A stretch of 64,000 bases of DNA from Microbacterium candidum (GTDB lineage Bacteria; Actinomycetota; Actinomycetes; Actinomycetales; Microbacteriaceae). Below the pieces are notes generated by a model. The model did not search any database and had not been told where the DNA came from. It saw only the letters and a list, made by a program, of their open reading frames with translations. A program made the translations under genes and the position numbers. Location of the stretch: positions 1,310,433 to 1,374,432 of the forward strand of contig NZ_JASXSZ010000001.1 in assembly GCF_030315975.1 (NCBI RefSeq). Reading direction: 5' to 3'. Positions 8,544 through 17,106 of this stretch are shown here, piece by piece. Numbering within the stretch: the stretch's first letter is position 1; each line of letters opens with the position of its first letter.

Positions 8544-8627
8544 GCACGGATGGCGAGACATCTCACGCTTGGCGAGCGGAACCGGCCCGAACCTCTCGCC
8601 ATCCGTGCGATCTCTCGCCATCCGTAC
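8544..8627. repeat. Palindromic element GCACGGATGGCGAGA plus extra half-site
   Basis: GCACGGATGGCGAGA (8544-8558) and TCTCGCCATCCGTGC (8594-8608) form a perfect 15-bp inverted repeat 65 nt long overall. A third half, TCTCGCCATCCGTAC (8613-8627), follows as a one-mismatch direct copy. It lies in the 431-bp gap between the divergent GyrI-like and copper ATPase genes. It could fold as a long hairpin or serve as a paired protein site. Confidence 0.7.
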
Positions 8628-8643
8628 GGCGCCGGGCATGAGA

Positions 8644-8677
8644 AAGGGCCAGTCGGAGAGGCTCCCGACCGGCCCTT
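8644..8677. terminator. Stem-loop, possible terminator
   Basis: AAGGGCCAGTCGG pairs with CCGACCGGCCCTT with one mismatch around a short loop. On the minus strand it is followed by TTTCTC. It does not sit at the end of any recognised gene, so it may insulate the divergent region or end a small unrecognised transcript. Confidence 0.4.
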
Positions 8678-8851
8678 GTCCCTTGCACCAAGAGTGTCCT
8701 GCAATCACATGTCGGTAGCTGCCACAGCAAAACAACTACCGTTCTTGAACTATATAACGAAGCGGTAACGGAGGGAAGGGGATCGTGTTATCTTTTCGTG
8801 ATTCTTACCGGTTTCATAAGGTCGGGCGGACCCGCGTCGAGATCACCGGGA

Positions 8852-8868
8852 ATACCCCAGGGGGGTAT
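8852..8868. promoter_or_regulatory. CsoR/CstR-type operator upstream of copper ATPase
   Basis: ATACCCCAGGGGGGTAT is the G/C-tract pseudo-palindrome flanked by ATA/TAT that is known for CsoR and CstR repressors. It lies 49 nt before the ATPase start. A very similar site (TATACCCTGGGGGGTATA) is at 53085-53102 before a CsoR-family gene 44 kb away. No CsoR gene adjoins the ATPase. Confidence 0.75.
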
Positions 8869-8916
8869 CTTGCTCTAGCCTGTGTGAACAGGGATACGCA
8901 GGCTGAGGAGATCGCG

Positions 8917-11196
8917 ATGACCGACCCCCACGCAGGGCACGACCACGCGGCGCACATGCACGGCGCCACTGCAGCGCACGACCACGCGGCGCACGTCGGC
9001 CACGACATGGATCACAGCGTCCACGCGAGCGACGGGATGGACCACGGCGCCCACGCGGGCCACGGGATGGATCACGGCGCCCACTCCGACCACGGCGCCC
9101 ACTCCGACCACGACGCGAGCCACGCCGGACACGACATGAACCACGACGCGAGCCACGCCGGCCACGACATGAACAATGGTGCCCACGCCGGCCACGACAT
9201 GAACCACGGCGGACACGCCGGTCACGGCGCCGACCACGTGGCATCCTTCCGCCGGCTCTTCTGGATCAACCTGATCCTCGCCGTCCCCGTCGTCGCGTTC
9301 TCCTCGATGTTCGCGATGATCGTCGGATACGACGTGCCGGCGTGGGCGGCCGTCATCCCGCCGATCCTCGGCACCGTCATGTACGTGTGGGGCGGCTGGC
9401 CGTTCCTGACCGGTGCGGTGCAGGAGATCAAGGCCCGCAAGCCCGGCATGATGCTCCTCATCGGGCTCGCGATCACCGTCGCCTTCGTCGCATCGTGGGG
9501 CGCGAGCCTCGGCATCCTCGACCACGAGCTGGACTTCTGGTGGGAGCTGGCGCTCCTCATCGTGATCATGCTGCTCGGCCACTGGCTCGAGATGCGCTCG
9601 CTCGTGCAGACGACGTCGGCGCTCGACTCGCTCGCGGCCCTCCTGCCCGACGAGGCGGAGCGCGTCACCGCCCACGGCACCGAGACGGTGAGCCCGGCCG
9701 ACCTCCGGGTCGGCGACGTCGTGGTGGTCCGGCCCGGCGGTAGCGTGCCCGCCGACGGGCGCATCGTCGACGGCCGCGCCGCCATGGACGAGTCGATGGT
9801 CACGGGAGAGTCGCGCACGGTCGATCGCGCGATCGGCGACGCCGTCACCGCGGGGACCGTCGCGACCGACTCGGGCCTGCGCGTCGAGGTCACCGCGACC
9901 GGAGACGACACGACGCTCGCCGGCATCCGTCGGCTCGTCGCCGAAGCGCAGAACTCGACGTCGCGGGCACAGCTGCTCGCGGACCGCGCCGCCGCCTGGC
10001 TGTTCTGGTTCGCGCTCGGCGCTGCGGCGATCACGGCGGTGGTGTGGACCGCCATCGGCCTGCCGGACGACGCGGTCGTCCGCACGATCACCGTCCTCGT
10101 CATCGCGTGCCCCCATGCGCTGGGTCTCGCCATTCCGCTCGTCGTCTCGATCGCGACCGAACGCGCTGCCCGCGGCGGCGTCCTCGTCAAGGACCGCCTG
10201 GCGCTCGAGAGCATGCGCACGGTCGACACGGTCCTGTTCGACAAGACCGGCACGCTGACGAAGGGCGAGCCGACGGTCGTCGCGATCGAGTCGACCACGA
10301 CCGAGGATCAGCTGCTCGCCCTGGCTGCTGCCGCCGAAGCGGACAGCGAGCACCCCCTCGCGAAGGCCATCGTGCGCGCCGCGGGCGAGCGCGGGCTCGA
10401 CATCCCCCGGGCGACCGACTTCACGTCGTCGCCGGCGGTGGGGGTGCGGGCGCTCGTCGACGGACGTGACGTGCGCGTCGGCGGCCCGCGCCTGCTCGAG
10501 GACATCGGCGGCGAAGAGGTGGATGCGGCGGCCGCCTGGCGAGCGGACGGATCGATCATCCTCCACGTCGTGCGTGACGGCGTCGTGATGGGCGGGCTGG
10601 CGCTGGCCGACGAGGTGCGGCCCGAGTCGCGGGAAGCCGTCGACGCGCTGCACGCCCTCGGCATCCAGGTCGTCATGATCACGGGGGATGCGGATGCCGT
10701 CGCCCACGCGGTCGCGACGGACCTCGGCATCGACCGGGTGTTCGCGGGCGTGCGCCCCGAGGACAAGTCGGCGAAGGTCGCCGAGCTGCAGGCCGAGGGG
10801 CGGAAGGTCGCGATGGTCGGCGACGGCGTGAACGATGCTCCTGCACTCGCGCAGGCCGACGTCGGCATCGCGATCGGCGCGGGGACGGATGTCGCGATCG
10901 CATCCGCGGGCGTCATCCTGGCGAGCTCGGACCCGCGCTCGGTCCTCTCCGTCATCGAGCTGTCGCGCGCGAGCTACCGCAAGATGGCGCAGAACCTGTG
11001 GTGGGCGGCCGGATACAACCTCATCTCGGTGCCCCTCGCGGCGGGCGTCCTCGCCCCGATCGGATTCGTCCTGCCGATGTCGGTGGGTGCCATCCTGATG
11101 TCGCTGTCGACCATCGTCGTCGCGCTCAACGCGCAGCTGCTGCGCCGGCTCGACCTCTCGCCCGAGGCGAGCGTCCGAGCGATCCTGACCACGTAG
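8917..11196 (+). CDS. Copper-type P1B ATPase with His-rich N-terminus (CopB-like)
   Basis: A 759-residue metal-exporting P-type ATPase. Residues 1 to about 108 are almost entirely His, Asp, Gly, Ala and Met in repeats such as GHDMNHDASHA; no CxxC metal-binding domain is present. The membrane metal site is CPH (Cys near residue 398), as in CopB-type P1B-3 ATPases, and the phosphorylation loop DKTGTLTKGE places Asp near 442. TGES and the GDGVNDAPALAQADVG hinge are intact. The ATG at 8917 was chosen for its GAGGAG site (8905-8910); the open frame from 8785 would cover the operator at 8852-8868. Copper or silver export is expected, controlled by a CsoR-family repressor. Confidence 0.92.
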   Translation: MTDPHAGHDHAAHMHGATAAHDHAAHVGHDMDHSVHASDGMDHGAHAGHGMDHGAHSDHGAHSDHDASHAGHDMNHDASHAGHDMNNGAHAGHDMNHGGHAGHGADHVASFRRLFWINLILAVPVVAFSSMFAMIVGYDVPAWAAVIPPILGTVMYVWGGWPFLTGAVQEIKARKPGMMLLIGLAITVAFVASWGASLGILDHELDFWWELALLIVIMLLGHWLEMRSLVQTTSALDSLAALLPDEAERVTAHGTETVSPADLRVGDVVVVRPGGSVPADGRIVDGRAAMDESMVTGESRTVDRAIGDAVTAGTVATDSGLRVEVTATGDDTTLAGIRRLVAEAQNSTSRAQLLADRAAAWLFWFALGAAAITAVVWTAIGLPDDAVVRTITVLVIACPHALGLAIPLVVSIATERAARGGVLVKDRLALESMRTVDTVLFDKTGTLTKGEPTVVAIESTTTEDQLLALAAAAEADSEHPLAKAIVRAAGERGLDIPRATDFTSSPAVGVRALVDGRDVRVGGPRLLEDIGGEEVDAAAAWRADGSIILHVVRDGVVMGGLALADEVRPESREAVDALHALGIQVVMITGDADAVAHAVATDLGIDRVFAGVRPEDKSAKVAELQAEGRKVAMVGDGVNDAPALAQADVGIAIGAGTDVAIASAGVILASSDPRSVLSVIELSRASYRKMAQNLWWAAGYNLISVPLAAGVLAPIGFVLPMSVGAILMSLSTIVVALNAQLLRRLDLSPEASVRAILTT

Positions 11197-11203
11197 GCGA
11201 TGG

Positions 11204-11232
11204 ATGGCGGCGGCCCGTGCGGCCGCCGCCAT
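11204..11232. terminator. Terminator hairpin after the copper ATPase
   Basis: ATGGCGGCGGCC (11204-11215) and GGCCGCCGCCAT (11221-11232) form a perfect 12-bp stem with a 5-nt loop, 8 nt after the ATPase stop. There is no T-run, as is common for actinobacterial terminators. Confidence 0.65.
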
Positions 11233-11291
11233 TCAGCCTGGTCGTACCTCTCTCCTAGGATTCATTCAGACGTGCCCGCCGAGGAGGATCC

Positions 11292-12587
11292 TTGTCAGAC
11301 CAGCAGCCGCCCACCGAGCCGCCGCAGCCGCCGATGGGCGCGCCCGAGCAGCCGACCTCCCCGTACGCTCCGGCTCCGTCGGAGGGCGCCGCCCAGCAGC
11401 CCGGAGCATGGGTGCCGCCGGGGCAGGCCGGGCCGCAGCCGAGCGTGACCGCGGACCAGACGGCGCCGACCGTCCCCTACGGCGCGCTGCCTCTGGCGCC
11501 GGGCACGGCGCCCGCGTACGGCGCCCCGCCCGTCGGCCAGCAGGCGTACGGCGCCCCGCCCGTCGGCCAGCAGGCGTACGGCGCCCCGCCCGTCGCACAG
11601 CCAGGGCAGTACCCGGGCCTGCCGCCGCAGTACCCGGGCCAGCCGCTGTATCCCGCGCCTCCCGGCTACGGGGTGTCGCCCGGACCCGACACGCGTCCGA
11701 AGACGCTGGCGATCATCGCCTTCGTCCTCGCCGTCGTCGGCGCCGTGGTCGCCTTCGTCCCCGTCGCGACCCTCTTCTCCGGCGTCCTCCTCCTCGCCGG
11801 CTTCATCATCGGTCTGATCGCGCTCATCTCGAAGAAGCACGGCGGCACGGGGCTCAGCATCGCGGCCATCGTCGTGTCGGTCGTCGGCTGGATCGTCTCC
11901 ATCGTCATGACCGTCGTCTCGATCGGCATGTTCGGGTGGAGCACCTTCGGCGGCGACGGCTCGGTTTCGCAAGGCACGGAGACGAGCGCCCCGGCGGACG
12001 GGCTGCGCGACGGTGCGCCGGTGGCGGACGCGAAGGCGCTCGCCATCACGGCGACCGGGTTCGGGCAGGCCTCCGACGGCACGTGGTGGTACGCGTTCGA
12101 ACTGGAGAACCCGAACACGGATGCGGTCTACGACGCGACCCAGCTCACTGTCGAGGCGGTCGGCGCCGACGGCACGATCCTCGACTCGTCGCCCGAGTAC
12201 GTCACGGTGCTCCCCGGGAAGTCGGGCGTCGCCGGCTACTTCGAGAACCTCGGGGATGAGAATGTCGCGAAGATCGAGGTGCGCACCCCGCCGACATCGG
12301 ACGCGACCGCCCTTCCCGCCGACGCCGGAGGGTTCCAGGTCGCCGACGTCGCCGCGACCGCGGACGGCGACGGTCCTGTCGTCCGGGGCACCGTGGTCTC
12401 GTCCTTCGGTCAGGATCAGGAGTCGGTGCTCGTCTCCGCCATCGTGCGCGACGCCGATGGGAACATCGTCGGCGGCGAGTACGACGTCATCGATCGCGTC
12501 CCCGCCGGCGGCCGGACGCGGTTCGCGGTGCGCTTCTACGACGACCTGCCGCCCGGCGCGACGGTGGAGGTCTATCCGTCGCTCTGA
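11292..12587 (+). CDS. DUF4190-type membrane protein with Pro/Gln-rich N-terminus
   Basis: A 431-residue protein. Residues 1 to about 130 are Pro, Gln, Gly and Ala rich, with three near-identical YGAPPVGQQA repeats encoded by exact 30-bp direct repeats from 11515. Two hydrophobic stretches (about 139-180 and 195-215) form the DUF4190-like membrane part. The remaining half is an extracytoplasmic beta-rich region with two FxLYD-like segments (WWYAFELENPNTDAVYDA; VRGTVVSSFGQDQ). The TTG start is supported by GAGGAGG at 11281-11287. The function is unknown; similar proteins are cell-envelope components. Confidence 0.75.
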   Translation: MSDQQPPTEPPQPPMGAPEQPTSPYAPAPSEGAAQQPGAWVPPGQAGPQPSVTADQTAPTVPYGALPLAPGTAPAYGAPPVGQQAYGAPPVGQQAYGAPPVAQPGQYPGLPPQYPGQPLYPAPPGYGVSPGPDTRPKTLAIIAFVLAVVGAVVAFVPVATLFSGVLLLAGFIIGLIALISKKHGGTGLSIAAIVVSVVGWIVSIVMTVVSIGMFGWSTFGGDGSVSQGTETSAPADGLRDGAPVADAKALAITATGFGQASDGTWWYAFELENPNTDAVYDATQLTVEAVGADGTILDSSPEYVTVLPGKSGVAGYFENLGDENVAKIEVRTPPTSDATALPADAGGFQVADVAATADGDGPVVRGTVVSSFGQDQESVLVSAIVRDADGNIVGGEYDVIDRVPAGGRTRFAVRFYDDLPPGATVEVYPSL

Positions 12588-12632
12588 CGCGTCCTCGCCG
12601 CTGTCGGGGGCGCGGGGCTCTACGATCGGCGC

Positions 12633-13052
12633 ATGAACATCGACGAGATCTTCGGCGCGGCGGTCGTCGCGTTCGAGGTGGTGGGCGCCGCCGTGATGAT
12701 CGTCGGCTTCCTCTTCGCAGTGGTGCTCGGCGTCCGCTCGCTCATCCGGCGAGAAGGAGGCGCGAAGACCTTCCAGGTCGTCCGCTCGACGCTCGGCGGT
12801 GCGATCCTCCTCGGCCTCGAGGTGCTCGTCGCCGCCGACCTCATCCGGACGCTCCGGGAGCCGACCCTGCAGGATGCCGCGACCCTCGGCATCATCGTGC
12901 TCATCCGCACGTTCCTGTCGATGTCGATCCAGATCGAGATCGACGGCACGCTTCCGTGGCGGCGCGCCCTGCTGACGAGCGGCGCGCAGGTCGCCGCATC
13001 CGCCATCAGGGATGCGGGCACCAAGGACGCGGGCGCCCGACGCCAGTCCTGA
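12633..13052 (+). CDS. DUF1622 family membrane protein
   Basis: A 139-residue protein with three hydrophobic segments. The DUF1622 signature is clear: a conserved FEVVGAAVMIVGFL start, RSTLGGAILLGLEVLVAADL in the middle, then IRTFLSMSIQIEIDGTLPWR. The family is widespread in bacteria and has no assigned reaction. It has its own ATG at 12633 and ends at a strong bidirectional terminator shared with the convergent reductase gene. Confidence 0.85.
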   Translation: MNIDEIFGAAVVAFEVVGAAVMIVGFLFAVVLGVRSLIRREGGAKTFQVVRSTLGGAILLGLEVLVAADLIRTLREPTLQDAATLGIIVLIRTFLSMSIQIEIDGTLPWRRALLTSGAQVAASAIRDAGTKDAGARRQS

Positions 13053-13062
13053 AGAACGACGA

Positions 13063-13088
13063 AACCCCCGGTCCGAAGACCGGGGGTT
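13063..13088. terminator. Bidirectional terminator
   Basis: AACCCCCGGTC, loop CGAA, GACCGGGGGTT gives an 11-bp perfect stem with A/T edges, so it works on both strands. It separates the DUF1622 gene from the convergent FMN reductase gene. Confidence 0.9.
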
Positions 13089-13106
13089 CCGTGTGTCACG
13101 AGGCGA

Positions 13107-13706
13107 TCAGGCCGCGACCTGCTCATCGGCGGCGAGCTCACGCACCTGGCGGAGGGCGCCGGCCCAGGAGACGAGCTCGGAGACCTGCGCGTCGAGCTCG
13201 GCCTTGTGGATCTCGGCCGGGGTGAACTCGACGTCGGCGGTGCCGAAGCCGGTGAAGTCGGTGAAGATCGAGAACATGACGTGCTGGTGCACGTCGGCGA
13301 CCGACAGCTCGCCGAGGACCTGACGCAGGTGCTCGCCGGCGCGCACGCCGCCCATCGAGCCGTAGGAGACGATGCCGGCTGCCTTGTTCTGCCACTCGAA
13401 CTTGACGTAGTCGAGCGCGTTCTTCAGCGCGGCGGGGATGGAGTGGTTGTACTCGCCGGTGACGAAGATGTAGCCGTCGAACTCGGCGATCTTGTGCGCC
13501 CAGGCGTTGGCGGCGGCACCGGCGTAGTTGCCCGCGCCCATCGGGAACATCTCCTCGAGAAGGGGGAGCTTGTAGTCGTGGAGGTCGACGACCTCGAAGT
13601 TCACGCCCGGGGCGGCGGCGTTCGCCTTCACCCAGTCGCCGACGAAGTGGCCGATGCGGCCCGGGCGGGTGCTGCCGACGATGATTCCGATGTTGAGGTC
13701 AGACAC
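13107..13706 (-). CDS. NAD(P)H-dependent FMN reductase
   Basis: A 199-residue flavodoxin-fold oxidoreductase. The FMN phosphate loop is GSTRPGRIGHFVGDW near residues 10-24, followed by PMGAGNYAGAAANAW and the FVTGEYNHSIPAALKNALDY segment typical of NADPH-dependent FMN and quinone/azo reductases. The GTG at 13706 places the first beta strand right at the N-terminus and has GGAG upstream; the longer frame to 13754 overlaps the operator. It is divergent from a MarR regulator, a common pairing in quinone or redox-stress response. The exact substrate is unknown. Confidence 0.9.
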   Translation of the reverse strand: MSDLNIGIIVGSTRPGRIGHFVGDWVKANAAAPGVNFEVVDLHDYKLPLLEEMFPMGAGNYAGAAANAWAHKIAEFDGYIFVTGEYNHSIPAALKNALDYVKFEWQNKAAGIVSYGSMGGVRAGEHLRQVLGELSVADVHQHVMFSIFTDFTGFGTADVEFTPAEIHKAELDAQVSELVSWAGALRQVRELAADEQVAA

Positions 13707-13738
13707 GAAGGTTCCAATCTGGGGAGGTTGACGCGTCA

Positions 13739-13783
13739 GTTGATGATGTATCAACAGATGCTAGCGCATAAGTTGACATGTCA
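13739..13783. promoter_or_regulatory. MarR-type operators in the divergent promoter
   Basis: Two palindromes lie between the divergent reductase and marR-type genes. GTTGAT-5 nt-ATCAAC (13739-13755) has perfect 6-bp arms, and TGACATGTCA (13774-13783) is a perfect 10-bp palindrome overlapping a TTGACA -35-like box. Both resemble MarR/HxlR sites and are the obvious targets for the regulator. Confidence 0.6.
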
Positions 13784-13806
13784 CCAATCGTGTTATGCTG
13801 TGAAGC

Positions 13807-14349
13807 GTGGAGGACTGTCCAGCCGTCAGCGAGACCGAGTGGTCGGTGTGGCGCGCCTTCACGACGATGCACCGCAGCCTCGAGGGCTCCGTCGAGACGC
13901 GCTTGAACGGCGCATCCGTCTCCGGCCCTGATTTCGAGGTGCTGGCGGCGCTCCTCGACCGGCCCGACGGCGTCGCCCGCTCCGGTGAGCTCGCCGCCTC
14001 ACTCGGCTGGGAGAAGAGCCGCCTGTCGCATCAGCTGCGGCGCATGGAGGCGCGCGGGCTCATCGAGCGCCGCGAATGCGAGTCCGACATGCGCGGCACC
14101 TGGGTCGTTCTGACCGAGTCCGGCCGTGACACCGTCGAGGCGGCGCTGCCCGAACGCATCACCGTCATGCGCGAGATCTTCTTCGACGTCCTCGACGCCG
14201 GCGAGCAGGAATCCCTGCGCGCCATCTCCGCGAAAGTGCTCGACGCGATGGCGGCGGCCTGCCCGTCGGAGTGCGCTCAGATCGCCGAACGGGCCGGTGC
14301 GGTCGCCCGAGGAGCGGGCGAAGCGGCGACAGTCGCAGCTGCACGGTAG
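13807..14349 (+). CDS. MarR-family transcriptional regulator
   Basis: A 180-residue winged-helix regulator. The recognition region reads [20 protein letters not shown] and the wing [20 protein letters not shown], both MarR-like. A C-terminal [13 protein letters not shown] segment contains two Cys (CPSEC) that could sense oxidants. It probably represses itself and the divergent FMN reductase through the palindromes at 13739-13783. The GTG at 13807 follows GAAGC only weakly. The 3' end overlaps the convergent xylulokinase gene by 73 bp. Confidence 0.9.
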   Translation: MEDCPAVSETEWSVWRAFTTMHRSLEGSVETRLNGASVSGPDFEVLAALLDRPDGVARSGELAASLGWEKSRLSHQLRRMEARGLIERRECESDMRGTWVVLTESGRDTVEAALPERITVMREIFFDVLDAGEQESLRAISAKVLDAMAAACPSECAQIAERAGAVARGAGEAATVAAAR

Positions 14350-15698
14350 TTCGCGAGGATCTCGGGCCGCGTATCCGGGGTTGGGGATGCCTCGACCTCG
14401 ACGTCCCACGCCGGCCGTGAGCCCGTGAGCGCCCACGCCGCCTGGCGCGCGGCCCCGAGGGCGACGTATTCGGCCGGCGCCGGCACGGTCACCGGGATGT
14501 CGAAGACCTGCGCCGCGATCTCGGCGACGGCCGCGTTGCGTGCGGCTCCGCCGATCAGGCGGATGCGCCGCGCCTCCACGCCTTCGGCTCGGATCGCCTC
14601 GAGTCCGAGCGCGAGGGAGCACAGCATCCCCTCGATCGCGGCCCGCGCGAGATGCGGCCGGGTCGTCGTCGCCAGCGAGAGCCCGGAGAGGGAGGCGCGC
14701 GCGTCCGGCAGATTCGGCGTCCGCTCGCCCTCGAACCACGGCACGAGCACGACGCCGTCCGCGCCGGGCGGCGCCTGCCGCGCGAGCTCGCCGAGCTCGT
14801 CGTGCGAGACGTCGAGGAGCCCTGCCGTCGCGTCGAGGACGCGCGCCGCATTGAGCGTCGCGATGAGCGGCAGGTATCCGCCCGCAGCATCCGCGAATCC
14901 GGCGACGGTCCCGGTCGCGTCGGCGACCGGCGCCGACGTCACCGCGAACACCGTTCCGGAGGTGCCGAGCGACACGACGACATCGCCCGGGGCTGCGTCG
15001 AGTCCCAGTGCTGCGCCGGCGTTGTCGCCCGCTCCCGCGCCGATGACGAGGTCGCCGTCGTGGACGTACTCGGCGGGCCCGAACACGCGCGGCAGGACAG
15101 CGTCATGGCCGAGCGCGCGAACCAACAGGTCGCGGTCGTAGCCGTCCGGCCCCCAATACGCCGTGCCCGAGGCGTCCGACCGGTCCGTGACGAGCTCGTC
15201 GAGGTCCGGGTCTGCCGGCCCGAACCCGCGCAGACGCCACGTGAGCCAGTCGTGGGGGAGCGCGACAGCGGCGACGCGCGCCGCGTTCTCCGGCTCCGCA
15301 TCCCGCAGCCACCGCAGCTTCGTCGCCGTGAACGACGCGACCGGGACGACACCGGTCCGTCGGGCGTACTCCTCTGCGCCGACCTCGCGGACGAGGTCGG
15401 CCGCCGCATCCGCCGACCGCGTGTCGTTCCACAGGAGGGCGGGGCGGATGACGCGTCCCTCCGCGTCGAGGACCACCATCCCGTGCTGCTGACCGCCGAT
15501 CGAGATCGCCGCGACGTCGTCGAGGCCGCCGGCATCCGCGATCGCGCTCTGCAGCGCGACCCACCAGGCCTCCGGGTCGACCTCGGTGCCGTCCGGGTGG
15601 GCGGCGCGCCCGATCCGCACGACCCGGCCGGTCTCCGCGTCGACGATCACGACCTTGCAGGACTGGGTCGACGAATCGACGCCGGCGACGAGCGTCAT
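14277..15698 (-). CDS. xylB: Xylulokinase
   Basis: A 473-residue FGGY-family kinase that phosphorylates D-xylulose to xylulose 5-phosphate. The N-terminal ATPase-fold motif is [20 protein letters not shown] (residues about 5-24), followed by [11 protein letters not shown], the [15 protein letters not shown] region and the C-terminal [16 protein letters not shown]. It lies 123 bp downstream of the xylose isomerase gene in the same direction, so the two form a xylAB operon with a palindromic element in the gap. Its last 24 codons overlap the convergent MarR-family gene. Confidence 0.93.
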   Translation of the reverse strand: MTLVAGVDSSTQSCKVVIVDAETGRVVRIGRAAHPDGTEVDPEAWWVALQSAIADAGGLDDVAAISIGGQQHGMVVLDAEGRVIRPALLWNDTRSADAAADLVREVGAEEYARRTGVVPVASFTATKLRWLRDAEPENAARVAAVALPHDWLTWRLRGFGPADPDLDELVTDRSDASGTAYWGPDGYDRDLLVRALGHDAVLPRVFGPAEYVHDGDLVIGAGAGDNAGAALGLDAAPGDVVVSLGTSGTVFAVTSAPVADATGTVAGFADAAGGYLPLIATLNAARVLDATAGLLDVSHDELGELARQAPPGADGVVLVPWFEGERTPNLPDARASLSGLSLATTTRPHLARAAIEGMLCSLALGLEAIRAEGVEARRIRLIGGAARNAAVAEIAAQVFDIPVTVPAPAEYVALGAARQAAWALTGSRPAWDVEVEASPTPDTRPEILANYRAAATVAASPAPRATAPARSAI

Positions 15699-15744
15699 CG
15701 CGCTCCCTCCCTCTTCCGTGCGCTTCTTCTGTGCGCCTCATCTG

Positions 15745-15812
15745 TGCGCTGACTTGCGGCGAATGGCTGCATTCGGTGCACGCTATCCCGCCAACCGCCG
15801 CAAGTCAGCGCA
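15745..15812. repeat. 56-nt palindromic element, copy 2, inside the xylAB transcript
   Basis: Core 15751-15806 begins GACTTGCGGC and ends GCCGCAAGTC, with the same ends and length as 5723-5778. Here the arms extend outward to TGCGCT/AGCGCA, giving a perfect stem of about 16 bp. It sits between xylA and xylB, where a hairpin could stabilise the xylA message or adjust the xylA:xylB ratio. Confidence 0.75.
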
Positions 15813-15821
15813 GAAGGTTTG

Positions 15822-17027
15822 TCAGCGGGCACCCATCAGGTGCTCGGTGGCGAGCTGCTGCAGGCGGACGAAGCCGAAGCCCCGGGCACCGAAGTAGGCG
15901 CTCGCATCGAAGTCCTCGAACGCGGAGCGGTCGGCGAGGAGGTCATCGTATGACTCGCCCGACCCGAGAGTCGGGGTGCGCAGCTCGTCGACGCGAGCCG
16001 CGGCCAGGGCCTCCTGCACTTCGGGGTCGGCGCGGAAGGCGGCCGCGCGCTCCTTCAGCAGCAGGTAGGTCCGCATGTTCGCGGCAGCCGAGTCCCATAC
16101 GCCGGTCTCGTCCTCCGTGCGCGACGGCTTGTAGTCGAAGTGGCGCGGGCCGGTGTACGCCGGGCCGCCTGTGGTCCCCGAGCCCGTCGAGGGGCCGCCG
16201 TTCTCCAGGAGGTCGACGAGTGCGAAAGCGTTGTGCAGGTCGCCGTGACCGAAGACGAGGTCCTGGTCGTACTTGATGCCGCGCTGGCCGTTGAGGTCGA
16301 TGTGGAAGAGCTTGCCGTGGTACAGCGCCTGTGCGATGCCGGCGGCGAAGTTGAGGCCCGCCATCTGCTCGTGCCCGACTTCGGGGTTGAGGCCGACGAG
16401 CTCGGGGCGCTCGAGCGAGGAGATGAACGCGAGCGCATGCCCGACCGTCGGCAGCAGGATGTCGCCGCGCGGCTCGTTCGGCTTCGGCTCGATCGCGAAG
16501 CGGATGTCGTAGCCCTTGTCGGTGACGTACTGGCCGAGGAGGTTCACGGCCTCGCGGTAGCGCTCGAGCGCGGCACGGATGTCCTTCGCCGCGTCGTACT
16601 CCGCCCCCTCGCGCCCGCCCCACATGACGAAGGTCTTGGCGCCGAGCTCGGCGGCGAGATCGAGGTTGCGCAGCACCTTGCGCAGCGCGAACCGGCGCAC
16701 CTGGCGGTCGTTCGACGTGAAGCCGCCATCCTTGAAGACGGGTGCGGAGAAGAGGTTCGTCGTGACCATCGGCACGATGAGCCCGGTGTCGGCCAGGGCG
16801 GCCTTGAGGCGATCGATCTGCGCCTGGCGCTCGGCATCCGTCGACCCGAAGGCGAACAGGTCGTCGTCGTGGAACGTCAGGCCGTACGCCCCGAGCTCGG
16901 CCAGCTTCTCGACGGCGTGCACGACGTCGAGGTGTGGGCGGGTGGGGCCGCCGAACGGATCGGTGCCGTTGTACCCGATCGTCCAGAGACCGAAGGAGAA
17001 CTTGTCGTCGCGTGTGGGGGTCGGCAT
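15822..17027 (-). CDS. xylA: Xylose isomerase
   Basis: A 401-residue TIM-barrel isomerase converting D-xylose to D-xylulose. Metal and catalytic landmarks are present: [69 protein letters not shown] and DYKPSRTED. The ATG at 17027 has AGGA upstream and gives the usual actinobacterial N-terminus ([20 protein letters not shown]). An extra PSTGSGTTG stretch near the ENGGP loop interrupts a normally short turn; it is encoded by a dispersed 20-bp repeat (16175-16194). First gene of xylAB, divergent from the ROK repressor. Confidence 0.95.
   Translation of the reverse strand: MPTPTRDDKFSFGLWTIGYNGTDPFGGPTRPHLDVVHAVEKLAELGAYGLTFHDDDLFAFGSTDAERQAQIDRLKAALADTGLIVPMVTTNLFSAPVFKDGGFTSNDRQVRRFALRKVLRNLDLAAELGAKTFVMWGGREGAEYDAAKDIRAALERYREAVNLLGQYVTDKGYDIRFAIEPKPNEPRGDILLPTVGHALAFISSLERPELVGLNPEVGHEQMAGLNFAAGIAQALYHGKLFHIDLNGQRGIKYDQDLVFGHGDLHNAFALVDLLENGGPSTGSGTTGGPAYTGPRHFDYKPSRTEDETGVWDSAAANMRTYLLLKERAAAFRADPEVQEALAAARVDELRTPTLGSGESYDDLLADRSAFEDFDASAYFGARGFGFVRLQQLATEHLMGAR
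16175..16194. repeat. Dispersed 20-bp repeat inside xylA
   Basis: TCCCCGAGCCCGTCGAGGGG is the exact reverse complement of the sequence at 30762-30781 in the lipase-maturation-factor gene. Related GCTCGTCGAGG forms occur at 55394-55480. In xylA the repeat is read in frame as STGSG and adds residues to a surface loop. Confidence 0.7.
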
Positions 17028-17056
17028 GGGAGTCCTGTTCGTCGTCGAAGAGTATT

Positions 17057-17073
17057 TGTTGAAATATACAACA
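17057..17073. promoter_or_regulatory. ROK/XylR-type operator
   Basis: TGTTG-7 nt-CAACA, with further symmetry ATT.../...ATAT outward (17054-17076), lies in the AT-rich gap between the divergent xylA and ROK genes. ROK xylose repressors bind similar TTTG/CAAA-like palindromes. This is the only AT-rich palindrome in the gap. Confidence 0.6.
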
Positions 17074-17106
17074 TATCGACGGGTGCGTACAGTGAGGTTC
17101 GTGACG

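Noticed and set aside
8785..8916. Upstream extension of the copper ATPase (44 extra residues)
   Set aside because: It would be translated through the CsoR/CstR-type operator and has no ribosome binding site; ATG 8917 has GAGGAG.
8917..9240. Separate small His-rich metallochaperone gene
   Set aside because: The His-rich stretch is in frame with the ATPase, without a stop or second start signal between them.
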